From the NCBI GenBank assembly GCA_018302985.1, contig JAGVZA010000004.1, positions 38,872-102,871 on the forward strand: DNA of 64,000 nt. Direction: 5' to 3'. The notes under the pieces are model-generated. The model was given only the letters and a program-made list of their open reading frames with translations, was not told the DNA's origin and made no database searches. Shown in pieces: positions 16,283 through 24,294 of this stretch. The translations under genes and the position numbers were made by a program. This stretch comes from Candidatus Woesearchaeota archaeon. Lineage in GTDB: Archaea; Nanobdellota; Nanobdellia; SCGC-AAA011-G17; UBA489. Each line of letters starts with the position of its first letter. Position 1 is the stretch's first letter.

Positions 16283-17005
16283 TTACTTTTTAGCCTGCTT
16301 CCAAAAGTTTTCGAAAATTAACTTTTGTGTTTCACTTGTTTCTTTGTTTTTAATTAAAATAGCCAGTAATTCTCTCTCTAAAGGTATGATTCCTACTTTG
16401 TCCCCAGCAACTAAAGTTACTGAAGGGAATTTTCTCATCTCTTCTAGAAATTTCATAGAGGTTACTTTTTTTATTTGAGGATCATTCAATCGAAATTCAG
16501 CTTCTTCTGAGTGCTCAAAGATAACACGCATATAGATCTTTTCTCTGGCACGTTTGAGAGCGAATGCCTTGGGAATATGTCTGAGCACTTGAGCAACTTT
16601 TTCAGCACTTCCATATAAGAGAATTTCTTTTTCCTTATAGAGTTCTTCCAACATGGTAAGTATTCCTTTAAATCCCTCGAATAGTCCTATTTCTGGTTTT
16701 TTGGTTATGCTTAATTTTATTTTTTCCAGCGAGGGGATGATCTCTGCCAATCTCCTTCCCTTTTCCTTGAGCAAGACTAACAGTTCTTTTGGTTCTGTAG
16801 CTTGAAAATGAGACTTCTTTCCACTTTTGAATGAACTGATGAGTCCTTTTTCCTTTAGAGATTCAAGAATATCATAAGTAGTTCCTCTTCTGAGGTCTGC
16901 TAATTCACTGATTCTGTTTGCTGTGCAAGCTCCGGCTTTAAGGCATGCTATATAGACTTTGATCTCTTTCTCTGATAGTCCATAATCTCTAAGCTCGTCT
17001 TCCAT
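16283..17005 (-). CDS. TrmB-family transcriptional regulator
   Basis: 240 residues from ATG 17005. The frame is open to another ATG at 17023, but the TATA (17028-17036) is 27 nt from 17005 and only 9 from 17023. The N-terminal winged helix reads YGLSEKEIKVYIACLKAG and RRGTTYDILESLKEKGLIS. A coiled coil and a C-terminal domain including LFEGFKGILTMLEELYKEK follow. It heads the operon with the MFS gene, so it probably senses that transporter's substrate (inference). An inverted repeat GTCGA-N6-TCGAC lies just upstream of its TATA. Confidence 0.88.
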   Translation of the reverse strand: MEDELRDYGLSEKEIKVYIACLKAGACTANRISELADLRRGTTYDILESLKEKGLISSFKSGKKSHFQATEPKELLVLLKEKGRRLAEIIPSLEKIKLSITKKPEIGLFEGFKGILTMLEELYKEKEILLYGSAEKVAQVLRHIPKAFALKRAREKIYMRVIFEHSEEAEFRLNDPQIKKVTSMKFLEEMRKFPSVTLVAGDKVGIIPLERELLAILIKNKETSETQKLIFENFWKQAKK

Positions 17006-17027
17006 GTTTTTTTGTAGTTGCATGGTT

Positions 17028-17036
17028 ATTTAAATA
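17028..17036 (-). promoter_or_regulatory. TATA box of the TrmB-MFS operon
   Basis: ATTTAAATA, self-complementary in its core, centred 27 nt upstream of the ATG at 17005. Confidence 0.5.
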
Positions 17037-17045
17037 TTGTTATTT

Positions 17046-17061
17046 GTCGAAGAAAATCGAC
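17046..17061. promoter_or_regulatory. Inverted repeat, candidate TrmB operator
   Basis: GTCGA-AGAAAA-TCGAC, perfect 5-bp arms, between the TATA boxes of the divergent TrmB-MFS and AlaE-like genes. Confidence 0.4.
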
Positions 17062-17107
17062 GGCACTATTCTATATACTCTAGCAACTATGTCTTTGTAG
17101 AGAAGTG

Positions 17108-17665
17108 ATGACCATGACTATTGATGACACCAAACCAACTTATTCCTTGAAAGACAGATGGAACAATCATTGCAAGGCAAATGCTGATCGATGGTTCTAT
17201 AAATATTCTGTAGATGTTTCCAGCGGATGGATCTATTATACTACTATGTACGGTCTTCAAGAACTTCTTGCACAAACAGATCATGACACTCTTGTCGAAA
17301 CTAGAAAATTAGGTGTTTTAGTTCATGCTGCAGTTATGCCTCTTGTTGGCTGGCTTCGTAATACCATTGCAGAAAAAAGACACGTAACCAAAGAAAGTCC
17401 TCTTGTAGATAGAATGAAAGTTAATGCACTCGCAATTTTACCTCTTCAAGCAGTTGTTTATGCAGGCATGCTTATGGGGGGAATGTATAGGACTGGCAAT
17501 TGGGATTTGAAATCAGCAGCTGCTGCTTGGGGAATAGGCATGCTTACTGCTGTCCCTCATTCACTCATTTATGGTCCCCTTCAAGACTGTTATAGAAAAT
17601 TCTTTGGCGTACAACCCGCGATAAAGAAAACACAAGGAACTTCTCTTGAAACTTATGTTGGTTAG
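17108..17665 (+). CDS. AlaE-like membrane exporter
   Basis: 185 residues from ATG 17108; alternative starts are GTG 17105 and ATG 17114. Four hydrophobic segments are visible. The second half (QAVVYAGMLMGGM, GIGMLTAVPHSLIYG and PLQDCYRKFFGV) closely follows the pattern of the E. coli L-alanine exporter AlaE, including the conserved Tyr-Gly, Asp-x-Cys-Arg-like and Phe-x-Val ending. It probably exports small amino acids or a related solute by ion coupling; specificity is inferred from the family only. A TATA (17071-17078) places transcription start near 17101. It is divergent from the TrmB-MFS operon. Confidence 0.72.
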   Translation: MTMTIDDTKPTYSLKDRWNNHCKANADRWFYKYSVDVSSGWIYYTTMYGLQELLAQTDHDTLVETRKLGVLVHAAVMPLVGWLRNTIAEKRHVTKESPLVDRMKVNALAILPLQAVVYAGMLMGGMYRTGNWDLKSAAAAWGIGMLTAVPHSLIYGPLQDCYRKFFGVQPAIKKTQGTSLETYVG

Positions 17666-17667
17666 AA

Positions 17668-17699
17668 ATAATAAGAAATAAAATAAAAAAGAAAAAATT
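17668..17699 (-). terminator. Oligo-T terminator tract (minus strand)
   Basis: The plus strand is almost entirely A here, which gives T-runs on the minus strand immediately after the stop codon of the DUF4383 gene. Confidence 0.4.
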
Positions 17700-17702
17700 G
17701 GA

Positions 17703-18065
17703 TTAAGCTTTGAAGCCAACCCAAGTAGTGACTACACCAATTACTAAGTGTAACCAGTTGTCTTCAGTGTTTAATGCCAATAGGCTAACGATACTGCCTA
17801 CACCGATAAAGCCTAAGATTGCTACTAATAAATATACAATACCAAAGACTTTATTGAATGTTCCTGCATAAGCACCTGCTGCTGTTAAGCCTGCAAGTAA
17901 ACCTAAAATACCGGATATTAGATGTACCCAAGTATGTGTGCCGTTTACTGAGAACAGTCCTAATAAGTCACTTTCACCCATGAATAAGCCTAAAAGACCT
18001 ACTACGAGCAAGATAACTCCTAACCATGTTGCAAATTGTTTTTGTGAAATTGTCTTCACCCCCAA
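17703..18065 (-). CDS. DUF4383 family membrane protein
   Basis: 120 residues, four transmembrane helices. THTWVHLISGILGLLAGL and NWLHLVIGVVTTWVGF are the two His-containing helices typical of DUF4383, a small membrane family of unknown function. The start is odd: TTG 18065 and GTG 18059 both sit within GGGGGTG, itself a strong SD sequence. The next in-frame codon at proper SD spacing is ATT (18050). TATA (18092-18101) predicts transcription start near 18070, so a near-leaderless TTG/GTG start is possible. Confidence 0.8.
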   Translation of the reverse strand: MGVKTISQKQFATWLGVILLVVGLLGLFMGESDLLGLFSVNGTHTWVHLISGILGLLAGLTAAGAYAGTFNKVFGIVYLLVAILGFIGVGSIVSLLALNTEDNWLHLVIGVVTTWVGFKA

Positions 18066-18223
18066 ATTTCTTAGAAAATGAGATCTTTTTTATCTATATA
18101 AAGTTGAGTTACCACTGGTTGAATAAGACGAATGGACTTTTTACCCTCTACATTGTAAATATTCTTTGTAAAGGGTATAACATTTCCAAAATCCATAAAT
18201 ACTTCTTCTGATTTCTTATTTGT

Positions 18224-18433
18224 ATGCACGATCCGAAGATGTGTCCTGTTTGCAGTTCTAAGAACATTGCACTTCAATCAAAAAATGGATTTACCTATGT
18301 CTGCTGCAAAGATTGTGAGTATGATGAGGGAGAAGATTACGATGCTGCTTATCCTGGTGAAAGATTAACACAGAAAGGCAAAACAAAACATACTCCTTAC
18401 AAACGTGGTGGCAGCCAGAGAACTAGAAAGTAA
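18224..18433 (+). CDS. Small zinc-ribbon protein
   Basis: 69 residues. CPVCSSKNIALQ and YVCCKDCEYDEGED supply a C-x2-C ... C-x2-C zinc ribbon within the first 32 residues. An acidic then strongly basic tail (GKTKHTPYKRGG) follows that could contact nucleic acid. The ATG is 26 nt from the TATA-like CCATAAATAC (18193-18202), implying a leaderless message. No specific family is recognised. Confidence 0.65.
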   Translation: MHDPKMCPVCSSKNIALQSKNGFTYVCCKDCEYDEGEDYDAAYPGERLTQKGKTKHTPYKRGGSQRTRK

Positions 18434-18488
18434 TTTTTTCGTCTCCCAAAAGCGATAACTTCTTATTGTCTAAAAACACCCTATTTCC

Positions 18489-19142
18489 ATGAGATTTCGC
18501 CATTTAAGTGAAGGTAGCTTGGATCAAACAGTTACTGCAGTAGAAAAATCTGATGAGAAAACTGTAGCGAAAGTACAACTTTTACACTCCAAAGAATGGA
18601 AAGAACATGTTGCTGAACATCATGATGCTGGATCACAAGCACAACTAGTTACTGTCAATACTGCTGAAGAAGAAAGTGACCTCTTAAAAAAAACTGCAGA
18701 GAAAAAAGAAGAACCTAAACCAGAGGAAAAGTTAGTACCTCAACATTCTGTTGATCATGGACAAGACTTAGGTAATTCTAAGGGAGGAAGTTATCTAGCA
18801 AAAGGAAGTGGCTCTCAAAAATCTGGACCTGGCAGTTATTTTGGTGCAGATTCAGCACGAGGCAAAGCCATGGTTAGTGGCCAATGCAGCTGTGGCATGG
18901 AAGTCAGCACAGGATGGGAACCAGAACAGACTTTAGGACAACCGAATGCATTACAAACTGCCTACAATAAAGGATCAGAAACTGATGCTGATAAACGAGA
19001 GGAAAATTCTCTATATAGTACTGGTATGACATCACCAAATTCATTAGCACAAGAACAACGACCTCTGTATAATTCTACACAGCCAACAGGCGCTACTAGC
19101 GGCTTTGGGGATCAAAAACGTCGCAGAACTAGCTCTTTATAA
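18489..19142 (+). CDS. Hypothetical, probably disordered protein
   Basis: 217 residues with low complexity: rich in Gln, Glu, Lys, Ser and Gly and nearly lacking hydrophobic core segments. A weak pattern SGQCSCGMEVSTGWEP is the only conserved-looking element and has a C-x-C that might bind metal. The C-terminus ends KRRRTSSL. It has no signal peptide. It lies 55 nt after the zinc-ribbon gene, possibly in the same transcript. Function unknown. Confidence 0.5.
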   Translation: MRFRHLSEGSLDQTVTAVEKSDEKTVAKVQLLHSKEWKEHVAEHHDAGSQAQLVTVNTAEEESDLLKKTAEKKEEPKPEEKLVPQHSVDHGQDLGNSKGGSYLAKGSGSQKSGPGSYFGADSARGKAMVSGQCSCGMEVSTGWEPEQTLGQPNALQTAYNKGSETDADKREENSLYSTGMTSPNSLAQEQRPLYNSTQPTGATSGFGDQKRRRTSSL

Positions 19143-19224
19143 AGACCTTCTTATTATTTACTTCATAGTAGTAACGCATAGCAAAGCTTAAAAAGAGATG
19201 CAACTTTACTTTTTAGGGGCACTT

Positions 19225-20175
19225 ATGATAACTATACATCCTATTCCAAGAAAAGTTATTCGTTGGGGAGAATTATGTGCAACACACCCTCCTTTTTCTA
19301 TAGCGTTAGATGGCTATGTTTTTGGTCAACCTCGCTATTTAGAACCTTTACAAGGAGGACCAAAAGCAAATTTTAATCATCATGAAGAAGTGGATAGACT
19401 AGGCACTCGATGCACTACTGCTCAAGTTTATATGGCTATTAAAAATGGATTATTCTCTACTTTTAGAAAAGATGGACAACCCCATGCAGAACTTTATGTA
19501 AATGATCCTGATCAAGATGTCGGAGGAAGCACTTGGCTTTTTCTGAACCATGAACGTATCAAAGATACAAAAAGCGAGCCTCTTATCAACAAATTAATTA
19601 ATTTACTTGATTTCTTAGATGTTACTGGGGGTTGTTTTCCTTTAGATCCTGATTCTACTACTATACGCCAATATAACTGGATTTTTGAACCTTATACTGA
19701 GGCACGTAAATTGGGTCGTCTTCCTTCTATGACTTCTGTTGAAATGCGCAATATTCTTGATGCTGTTCATAGTCGTATTAGTCATTATACTCTTGGCAGA
19801 GCGCAAGAAATTCCTAGTGAAACAGGCTATGAAGTGCTTGGCGGCAACCATCGCTGGAAAATTGTTCAAGAAAAGGGAACTCAGACTCGTATGCAGCTTA
19901 TGAAAGACGGCATTACAGCATTTGCCTCACTTTTAGGACAGAGACAAGATGGCAATTGGACCTATACTTTATGCAGACAATCAGTCTTTATTCCTTTTCC
20001 ACTTCTTCAGTTATATGAACATCTTAATACTCTGGAGGGAATCACTGACTCAGTTTTAGGTTGGGGTGGTGGAGATACTATTGGCGGATCACCTCGAGAA
20101 GCTGGTAGCAAACTCAATCCACAAAAGCTTGAAGAAGCTATTACTCAATTTTTACGTGAAACTAATAGATTATAA
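19225..20175 (+). CDS. Conserved hypothetical protein with NHHEEVDRL and TIGGSPR motifs
   Basis: 316 residues from ATG 19225; the longer frame from 19198 would start too close to the TATA-like GCTTAAAAAG. Distinct motifs are FNHHEEVDRLGTRCTTAQV (about 50-68), VNDPDQDVGGSTWLFL (about 92-107) and WGGGDTIGGSPREAGSKL near the C-terminus. I recall similar sequences in bacteria annotated only as hypothetical. The clustered His/Asp residues look like a metal-dependent phosphoesterase-type site (inference). No signal peptide. The gene precedes thioredoxin reductase by 45 nt. Confidence 0.65.
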   Translation: MITIHPIPRKVIRWGELCATHPPFSIALDGYVFGQPRYLEPLQGGPKANFNHHEEVDRLGTRCTTAQVYMAIKNGLFSTFRKDGQPHAELYVNDPDQDVGGSTWLFLNHERIKDTKSEPLINKLINLLDFLDVTGGCFPLDPDSTTIRQYNWIFEPYTEARKLGRLPSMTSVEMRNILDAVHSRISHYTLGRAQEIPSETGYEVLGGNHRWKIVQEKGTQTRMQLMKDGITAFASLLGQRQDGNWTYTLCRQSVFIPFPLLQLYEHLNTLEGITDSVLGWGGGDTIGGSPREAGSKLNPQKLEEAITQFLRETNRL

Positions 20176-20190
20176 TTTATCATCCAAATA

Positions 20191-20198
20191 TTTATATA
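20191..20198 (+). promoter_or_regulatory. TATA box of thioredoxin reductase
   Basis: TTTATATA centred 26 nt before the ATG at 20221. Confidence 0.6.
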
Positions 20199-20220
20199 GC
20201 TCATCTCCCGGATTATTTTT

Positions 20221-21180
20221 ATGCCTAAAAAGAGTGCTTCTGTAGTTCGTAATGTGATTATCATTGGTGGAGGGATAGCAAGCCATACTGCTGCCCTGTA
20301 TACTAGTCGTGCAACTTTACAACCCTTAGTTATAGCAGGCATCGAACCTGATCAATTGAGCACTACGTCTATTGTTGAAAATTTTCCAGGGTTTCCTGAA
20401 GGCATTAATGGACCAGACTTAATTACTAATTGTAAAAAACAAGCTGAACGTTTTGGCGCTGAATATATGGATGGCAAAGCTGACAGTTGCGTGAAAACTA
20501 AAGAGGGATTTTTTGAAGTTGGTGTAGATGGCAAGAAGTTTTTGACGAGAACAGTTATTATTGGAACAGGTGCTAGTGCACGTTCTTTAGGTATTCCAGG
20601 AGAAAAAGATTATTGGGGCAGAGGAGTAAGTACCTGTGCTACTTGTGATGCAGCCTTGTTTAGAAATAAAACTGTCGCTGTTATAGGTGGCGGAGACTCT
20701 GCTATGGAAGAAAGCTTAGCTTTGTACAAGTTTGCAGCTAAGATCTATATTGTGCATAGAAGAGACGAATTCAAAGCCAGCAAGATTATGCAAGATCGTG
20801 TTTTAAAACTTAAAGACAAAATAGAAGTTATCTGGAACACTTTACCTACTAAAGTTCTTGGCACTGGCAAATTAGTCTCTGGTCTTACCTTACAAGAGGT
20901 CAATACTAAAAAAGAACGAGAGTTGAAAGTTGATGGTATGTTCTTAGCTATTGGTCATACTCCTAACACAGCAATTTTCTCTAAGCTCATTGCTTTAGAT
21001 GAGCATGGCTATGTTGTTACTGACAAACGATCAAGAACAAGTCAAGAAGGAATTTATGCTTGTGGCGATGTGCAAGATCCTATTTTCAAGCAAGCGATTA
21101 CCTCTGCAGGCACTGGTTGTCAAGCTGCTCTAGAAGCTGAGAAATACATAGAACAATTGAAAGCGACTGGTAAATATTAA
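20221..21180 (+). CDS. trxB: Thioredoxin-disulfide reductase
   Basis: 319 residues. FAD- and NADPH-dependent flavoenzyme that reduces thioredoxin or glutaredoxin. It has the N-terminal FAD motif IIIGGGIASHTAALY (13-27), redox-active CATC (Cys139, Cys142), the NADPH motif VIGGGDSAMEE (about 154-164) and the C-terminal FAD motif GIYACGDVQD. The residues around these sites (SHTAALYTSR, FKASKIMQDR, ITSAGTGCQAAL) resemble eukaryotic-type low-molecular-weight reductases more than the E. coli type. It probably feeds electrons to the glutaredoxin-like protein at 54 kb and cytosolic thioredoxins. Its stop overlaps the convergent gene by 4 nt. Confidence 0.95.
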   Translation: MPKKSASVVRNVIIIGGGIASHTAALYTSRATLQPLVIAGIEPDQLSTTSIVENFPGFPEGINGPDLITNCKKQAERFGAEYMDGKADSCVKTKEGFFEVGVDGKKFLTRTVIIGTGASARSLGIPGEKDYWGRGVSTCATCDAALFRNKTVAVIGGGDSAMEESLALYKFAAKIYIVHRRDEFKASKIMQDRVLKLKDKIEVIWNTLPTKVLGTGKLVSGLTLQEVNTKKERELKVDGMFLAIGHTPNTAIFSKLIALDEHGYVVTDKRSRTSQEGIYACGDVQDPIFKQAITSAGTGCQAALEAEKYIEQLKATGKY

Positions 21181-21731
21181 TTTAGTAATTGCTGAAGGGA
21201 AATAGATCTACTAAGGGCTTGTGCCTCTTGTTGTCTTTGTTGTCTTAACTTTTCTATTCTTTGTTCTAATATTCCTATTTCATCTTCACATCTTAAATGT
21301 CCTTCTACATTTTGTGCCATAATTGCTTGGTATCTGTCCATCCATTCTCTTATTTTTGCATCAGCAACATTTTCTCCACTTACTACTTCAAATCTTCCTC
21401 TCCCAATTATTAGATGCCTATCTTCTACTTTCAAGGTATTCGCTGGGTCTATTTTTACTATAAGATCTACAATGGTTCCCGGACTGTATAATCTACAGCT
21501 TTCTTCTACTTTTGACCCATCATATTCTCTTACTCCCACATCATAATTTCTTGTGAATATTCGAAGGGATTCTACCAGCCATTGTCTCCTTATTACCTCT
21601 CTTGAAAATCTAAGATTAGACTCTCCAATTGCTTGATCTACAAGTAAATTATTATTTTCATCAGCAACAACTAGCACTTGCTCAGCTTTATCCTTTCTGT
21701 TTTTAAGAGTGTAGAGTCTTAGATCTGTCAT
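21177..21731 (-). CDS. Hypothetical protein with C-terminal coiled coil
   Basis: 184 residues from ATG 21731; a GTG at 21737 is an alternative and is closer to the expected leaderless position. The first ~125 residues are mixed beta/alpha. The last ~50 (GILEQRIEKLRQQRQQEAQA) form a Gln-rich coiled coil that may oligomerise. No domain recognised. It shares the intergenic region with the VKOR gene. Confidence 0.6.
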   Translation of the reverse strand: MTDLRLYTLKNRKDKAEQVLVVADENNNLLVDQAIGESNLRFSREVIRRQWLVESLRIFTRNYDVGVREYDGSKVEESCRLYSPGTIVDLIVKIDPANTLKVEDRHLIIGRGRFEVVSGENVADAKIREWMDRYQAIMAQNVEGHLRCEDEIGILEQRIEKLRQQRQQEAQALSRSISLQQLLN

Positions 21732-21778
21732 TGTCACTACTATTAAGTTATATATTACTTATAAAGCTTTCCATCATT

Positions 21779-21786
21779 TTTATATA
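21779..21786 (+). promoter_or_regulatory. TATA box of the VKOR gene
   Basis: TTTATATA centred 26 nt before the ATG at 21809; it decides that start over an upstream in-frame codon at 21731. Confidence 0.6.
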
Positions 21787-21808
21787 TAATGTTGATTCCT
21801 GCCTTCTT

Positions 21809-22204
21809 ATGCTTACTCTTCAAATCCTGGCATTCTTGGGATTTCTAGTTTCCCTCTATGCTTACACTGTAGAACGCAATGCTAGAAATCCTGACTACAA
21901 AGCTTTCTGTGATTTTAAAGATTCTATGTCTTGTACCAAGGCTTTTACTAGCCCTTATGGAAAACTCTTTGGAGTTTCGAATGCTTTAGGAGGATTAGTG
22001 TTTTATGCAGTGACTTTTCTTCTTACTTTCTTTGGACAAACTACTTTTATTTTTATTCTTTCTCTGGTTTCCTTCTGGGGAACACTCTACTTAGCATATC
22101 TTTCTTATTTCAAAATGAAGAACTTCTGTGTGGTGTGCCATATTATTTATGTGATTAATCTTCTCTTATTTATTTTTGCAATACGCGTTTTACTTGCGGC
22201 TTAA
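21809..22204 (+). CDS. Vitamin K epoxide reductase (VKOR) family protein
   Basis: 131 residues, four transmembrane helices. Membrane oxidoreductase that passes electrons from disulfide-bond-forming proteins to a quinone. Visible features are the loop cysteines Cys34 and Cys42 (CDFKDSMSC), the conserved Ser/Asn in GVSNALGG, and the CxxC active site Cys107-VV-Cys110. It probably reoxidises the DsbA and thioredoxin-like proteins encoded at 55.8-57.1 kb, in place of DsbB (inference from family roles). It lacks the C-terminal thioredoxin fusion seen in some bacterial VKORs. Confidence 0.9.
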   Translation: MLTLQILAFLGFLVSLYAYTVERNARNPDYKAFCDFKDSMSCTKAFTSPYGKLFGVSNALGGLVFYAVTFLLTFFGQTTFIFILSLVSFWGTLYLAYLSYFKMKNFCVVCHIIYVINLLLFIFAIRVLLAA

Positions 22205-22959
22205 CTTTTACTAGAAGTCCATAATAAGTTAAAGTACTCAATAAAGCTCTTTGCAACATCAGCAGACTTAATGGAGATCGCACTCATTTTCCTGCCAAAA
22301 ATAATAATAATTGTTTTATTTTTATAGACATTAATAGCAACTGGCGAAGTATGCTGGATATATCTTGTTGTAGTATCTGGATATTTTTTTGAAGAATAGA
22401 GTTGTTCAGTAGACTCTTTTTGGCTTAGATTAAATAACATTTTTGTTTTTATTCCTTTCTCTCTTCTCCAGATATGTACTTTTTCAAAGAATGCTTGCAC
22501 TATTTCTTCATCAACTCCTTTAGTGCCACCAATAACATAGCAAGTATCTCCCTTATGCATAGCCTCAATCTGCTCCTTGAAAATGAGCTCTAATCCTTTT
22601 AATCCACTGATGAGTTCTACTTCTTGTTCCTCTTTTGATGATCCATAGAGACTTAGTAAATTAGGAAGAATTGATTTTACTTCTGCTTCTGTCCTGGAAA
22701 TCTGTTGTTTTTTATCTTCCAAATATCCTAAAATCTGCTTGGGATTAGTGGGTTTAAAATGTTTAATGTTATTCTGCATGTATATAGAGACTAGACCTTT
22801 TCCCTGGAGTTTTTCTAGAATCTCATAGACTTTTGATCCTGAAATTCCTGATTTATTTACTATTTCTCCTCTGGTTGAGTCTCCTAATTCTAAAAGCGCC
22901 AGATAGACTTTGGTTTCAGACTCTGTTAGTCCTATTTCCTTCAGTATTTCAGTTCTCAT
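22201..22959 (-). CDS. TrmB-family transcriptional regulator
   Basis: 252 residues, the same length as the regulator at 843. It has a winged helix at the N-terminus (IGLTESETKVYLALLELGDS, then GSKVYEILEKLQGKGLVS), a helical linker, and a C-terminal domain with HKGDTCYVIGGTKGV and a FFEKVHIWRREKG helix. It is divergent from a methyltransferase, copying the arrangement at 0.8-2.5 kb. A 16-bp perfect palindrome overlaps its own TATA, which suggests autoregulation (inference). The 3' end overlaps the VKOR stop by 4 nt on the opposite strand. Confidence 0.9.
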   Translation of the reverse strand: MRTEILKEIGLTESETKVYLALLELGDSTRGEIVNKSGISGSKVYEILEKLQGKGLVSIYMQNNIKHFKPTNPKQILGYLEDKKQQISRTEAEVKSILPNLLSLYGSSKEEQEVELISGLKGLELIFKEQIEAMHKGDTCYVIGGTKGVDEEIVQAFFEKVHIWRREKGIKTKMLFNLSQKESTEQLYSSKKYPDTTTRYIQHTSPVAINVYKNKTIIIIFGRKMSAISIKSADVAKSFIEYFNLLWTSSKS

Positions 22960-22980
22960 TAGTCCCCCATAAGGGTACCC

Positions 22981-22996
22981 TAATATTTAAATATTA
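22981..22996. promoter_or_regulatory. Perfect 16-bp palindrome over the TrmB TATA box
   Basis: TAATATTTAAATATTA is fully self-complementary and centred about 29 nt from the TrmB ATG at 22959. A second, imperfect palindrome (CTATTAATTAGTAG, 23010-23023) lies near the methyltransferase promoter position. Confidence 0.5.
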
Positions 22997-23044
22997 TTGT
23001 TTTAATATACTATTAATTAGTAGTTACATATTACCAAAATTAAA

Positions 23045-23818
23045 ATGAAAGAAAAATTAGTATATGACCGAAAAGAAGGGGAAGAGGATATTTACGCAGC
23101 CTGGCTTAGAAATGCTGATGAAAGGCAGGTACTTGAAAGAGCGTTAGAGGAAAGACTTGATGAATGGTGTTTGACTCAGAGCGATAAACCTTTTGAAATT
23201 GTAGACATAGGTTGTGGAAGAGGCTCTGCAGCAGCAAAACTGTTTAAAGTACTAGAAAAAAGAGGCATAGTATATCAATATACAGGAGTTGAACCTTCAC
23301 AAATTCAGTTAGATCAGTTTAGGAGCAAACTTGGAGAAGATAAAAATAAGAGATTAGTATGTTCTACCTTGGAAGAATTTGACCCAACTGAAACCTTTGA
23401 TCTGACTTATGCAGTTCATCCTCTTTACTATGTCCCAGATATGGTTACTGCACTAAAGAAAATGCTCTCTTTTTCTAGAAGATTATTGATTGCACATCAT
23501 GGAGTAAAGGGAATTAACGAAGCTCACCAACAATTTAGACAATATGTAAGGAAGGGTCCACATATTATTAGCACTCACGAAGATGTAACTAGAGCACTTG
23601 ATGAACTAGGGGTTGATTATATGCTACAAGTTTACCCAACTAGAACTAATATTCAATCTTGTAAAGACCCTAATAATCCTGAAGGGAGAAACATGATAAA
23701 ATTCTTCTTAGAGCAACCAGACTTACCAGAAAGTGTCATTGAAGAGGTAAGCAAATATTTTTCAAGAACTAAATTAGATTATATGATTCATGATTTAGGA
23801 TTGATTATAACAAAATGA
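23045..23818 (+). CDS. Class I SAM-dependent methyltransferase
   Basis: 257 residues. SAM motif I is VDIGCGRGSAAAKL (about 57-70), followed by YTGVEPSQIQLDQF with the acidic ribose-binding residue and FDLTYAVHPLYYVPD as motif IV. The general shape resembles histamine-N-methyltransferase-like small-molecule enzymes, but the substrate is unknown. It is divergent from a TrmB regulator, and it precedes a membrane-protein gene by 22 nt with a strong SD, so the two form one transcription unit. The N-terminus is rich in Glu/Asp/Arg. Confidence 0.87.
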   Translation: MKEKLVYDRKEGEEDIYAAWLRNADERQVLERALEERLDEWCLTQSDKPFEIVDIGCGRGSAAAKLFKVLEKRGIVYQYTGVEPSQIQLDQFRSKLGEDKNKRLVCSTLEEFDPTETFDLTYAVHPLYYVPDMVTALKKMLSFSRRLLIAHHGVKGINEAHQQFRQYVRKGPHIISTHEDVTRALDELGVDYMLQVYPTRTNIQSCKDPNNPEGRNMIKFFLEQPDLPESVIEEVSKYFSRTKLDYMIHDLGLIITK

Positions 23819-23840
23819 GATTTAAGGAGGAACAACAACA

Positions 23841-24269
23841 ATGACAACCATCAAACAACGACTTATGAACTTAGGAAAAACTATTAAAGATGCTGCTTAC
23901 TGGACTACTTATTATACAGTAGGATTTAGCAGCGTAAACGGCTTAGGAAACGGTCTTGCAAATTACCAGCAAGGAAAGGATTTTAGTGATGGTTTTGGTG
24001 AAGCTTATGTTAATAACTTTGCACCAGGATTAGCAATCAACTTACTTTACCCTATGGCACACAACCTTATGCAGAAGACAGATCATTATCGTCTCTTTGC
24101 AAACTTATTTAATGTAGCAGTTGGAGCAGCATTTGTAGGTCTACATGCACATTTGGGAACAGAGAATCCTTTGACAGCAGTTCTTCCCTCAATAGGTGCT
24201 GGAGCTGTTATGACTAATGCACAAGTAAGCCAAGTGCAACGAACTCTTGAAAAGAGAATACAAGAATAA
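23841..24269 (+). CDS. Hypothetical membrane protein downstream of the methyltransferase
   Basis: 142 residues with about three to four weak hydrophobic segments (GLGNGLANY, FAPGLAINLLYPMAH, LFNVAVGAAFVGLHAHLG, VLPSIGAGAVMTN). The layout is reminiscent of the AlaE-like protein at 17.1 kb (Tyr/Trp-rich start, TD-x2-R between helices), but similarity is too low to assign. The start is decided by AAGGAGG 9 nt before the ATG, the strongest SD in the window, as expected for an internal operon gene. Confidence 0.6.
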   Translation: MTTIKQRLMNLGKTIKDAAYWTTYYTVGFSSVNGLGNGLANYQQGKDFSDGFGEAYVNNFAPGLAINLLYPMAHNLMQKTDHYRLFANLFNVAVGAAFVGLHAHLGTENPLTAVLPSIGAGAVMTNAQVSQVQRTLEKRIQE

Positions 24270-24294
24270 ATAGGGTATTTGACAGATAATTTTT

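Noticed and set aside
18071..18196. Possible 41-codon minus-strand gene (MDFGNVIPFTKN...)
   Set aside because: It overlaps the TATA boxes of two flanking genes, has no promoter at the usual spacing and no recognisable motif.
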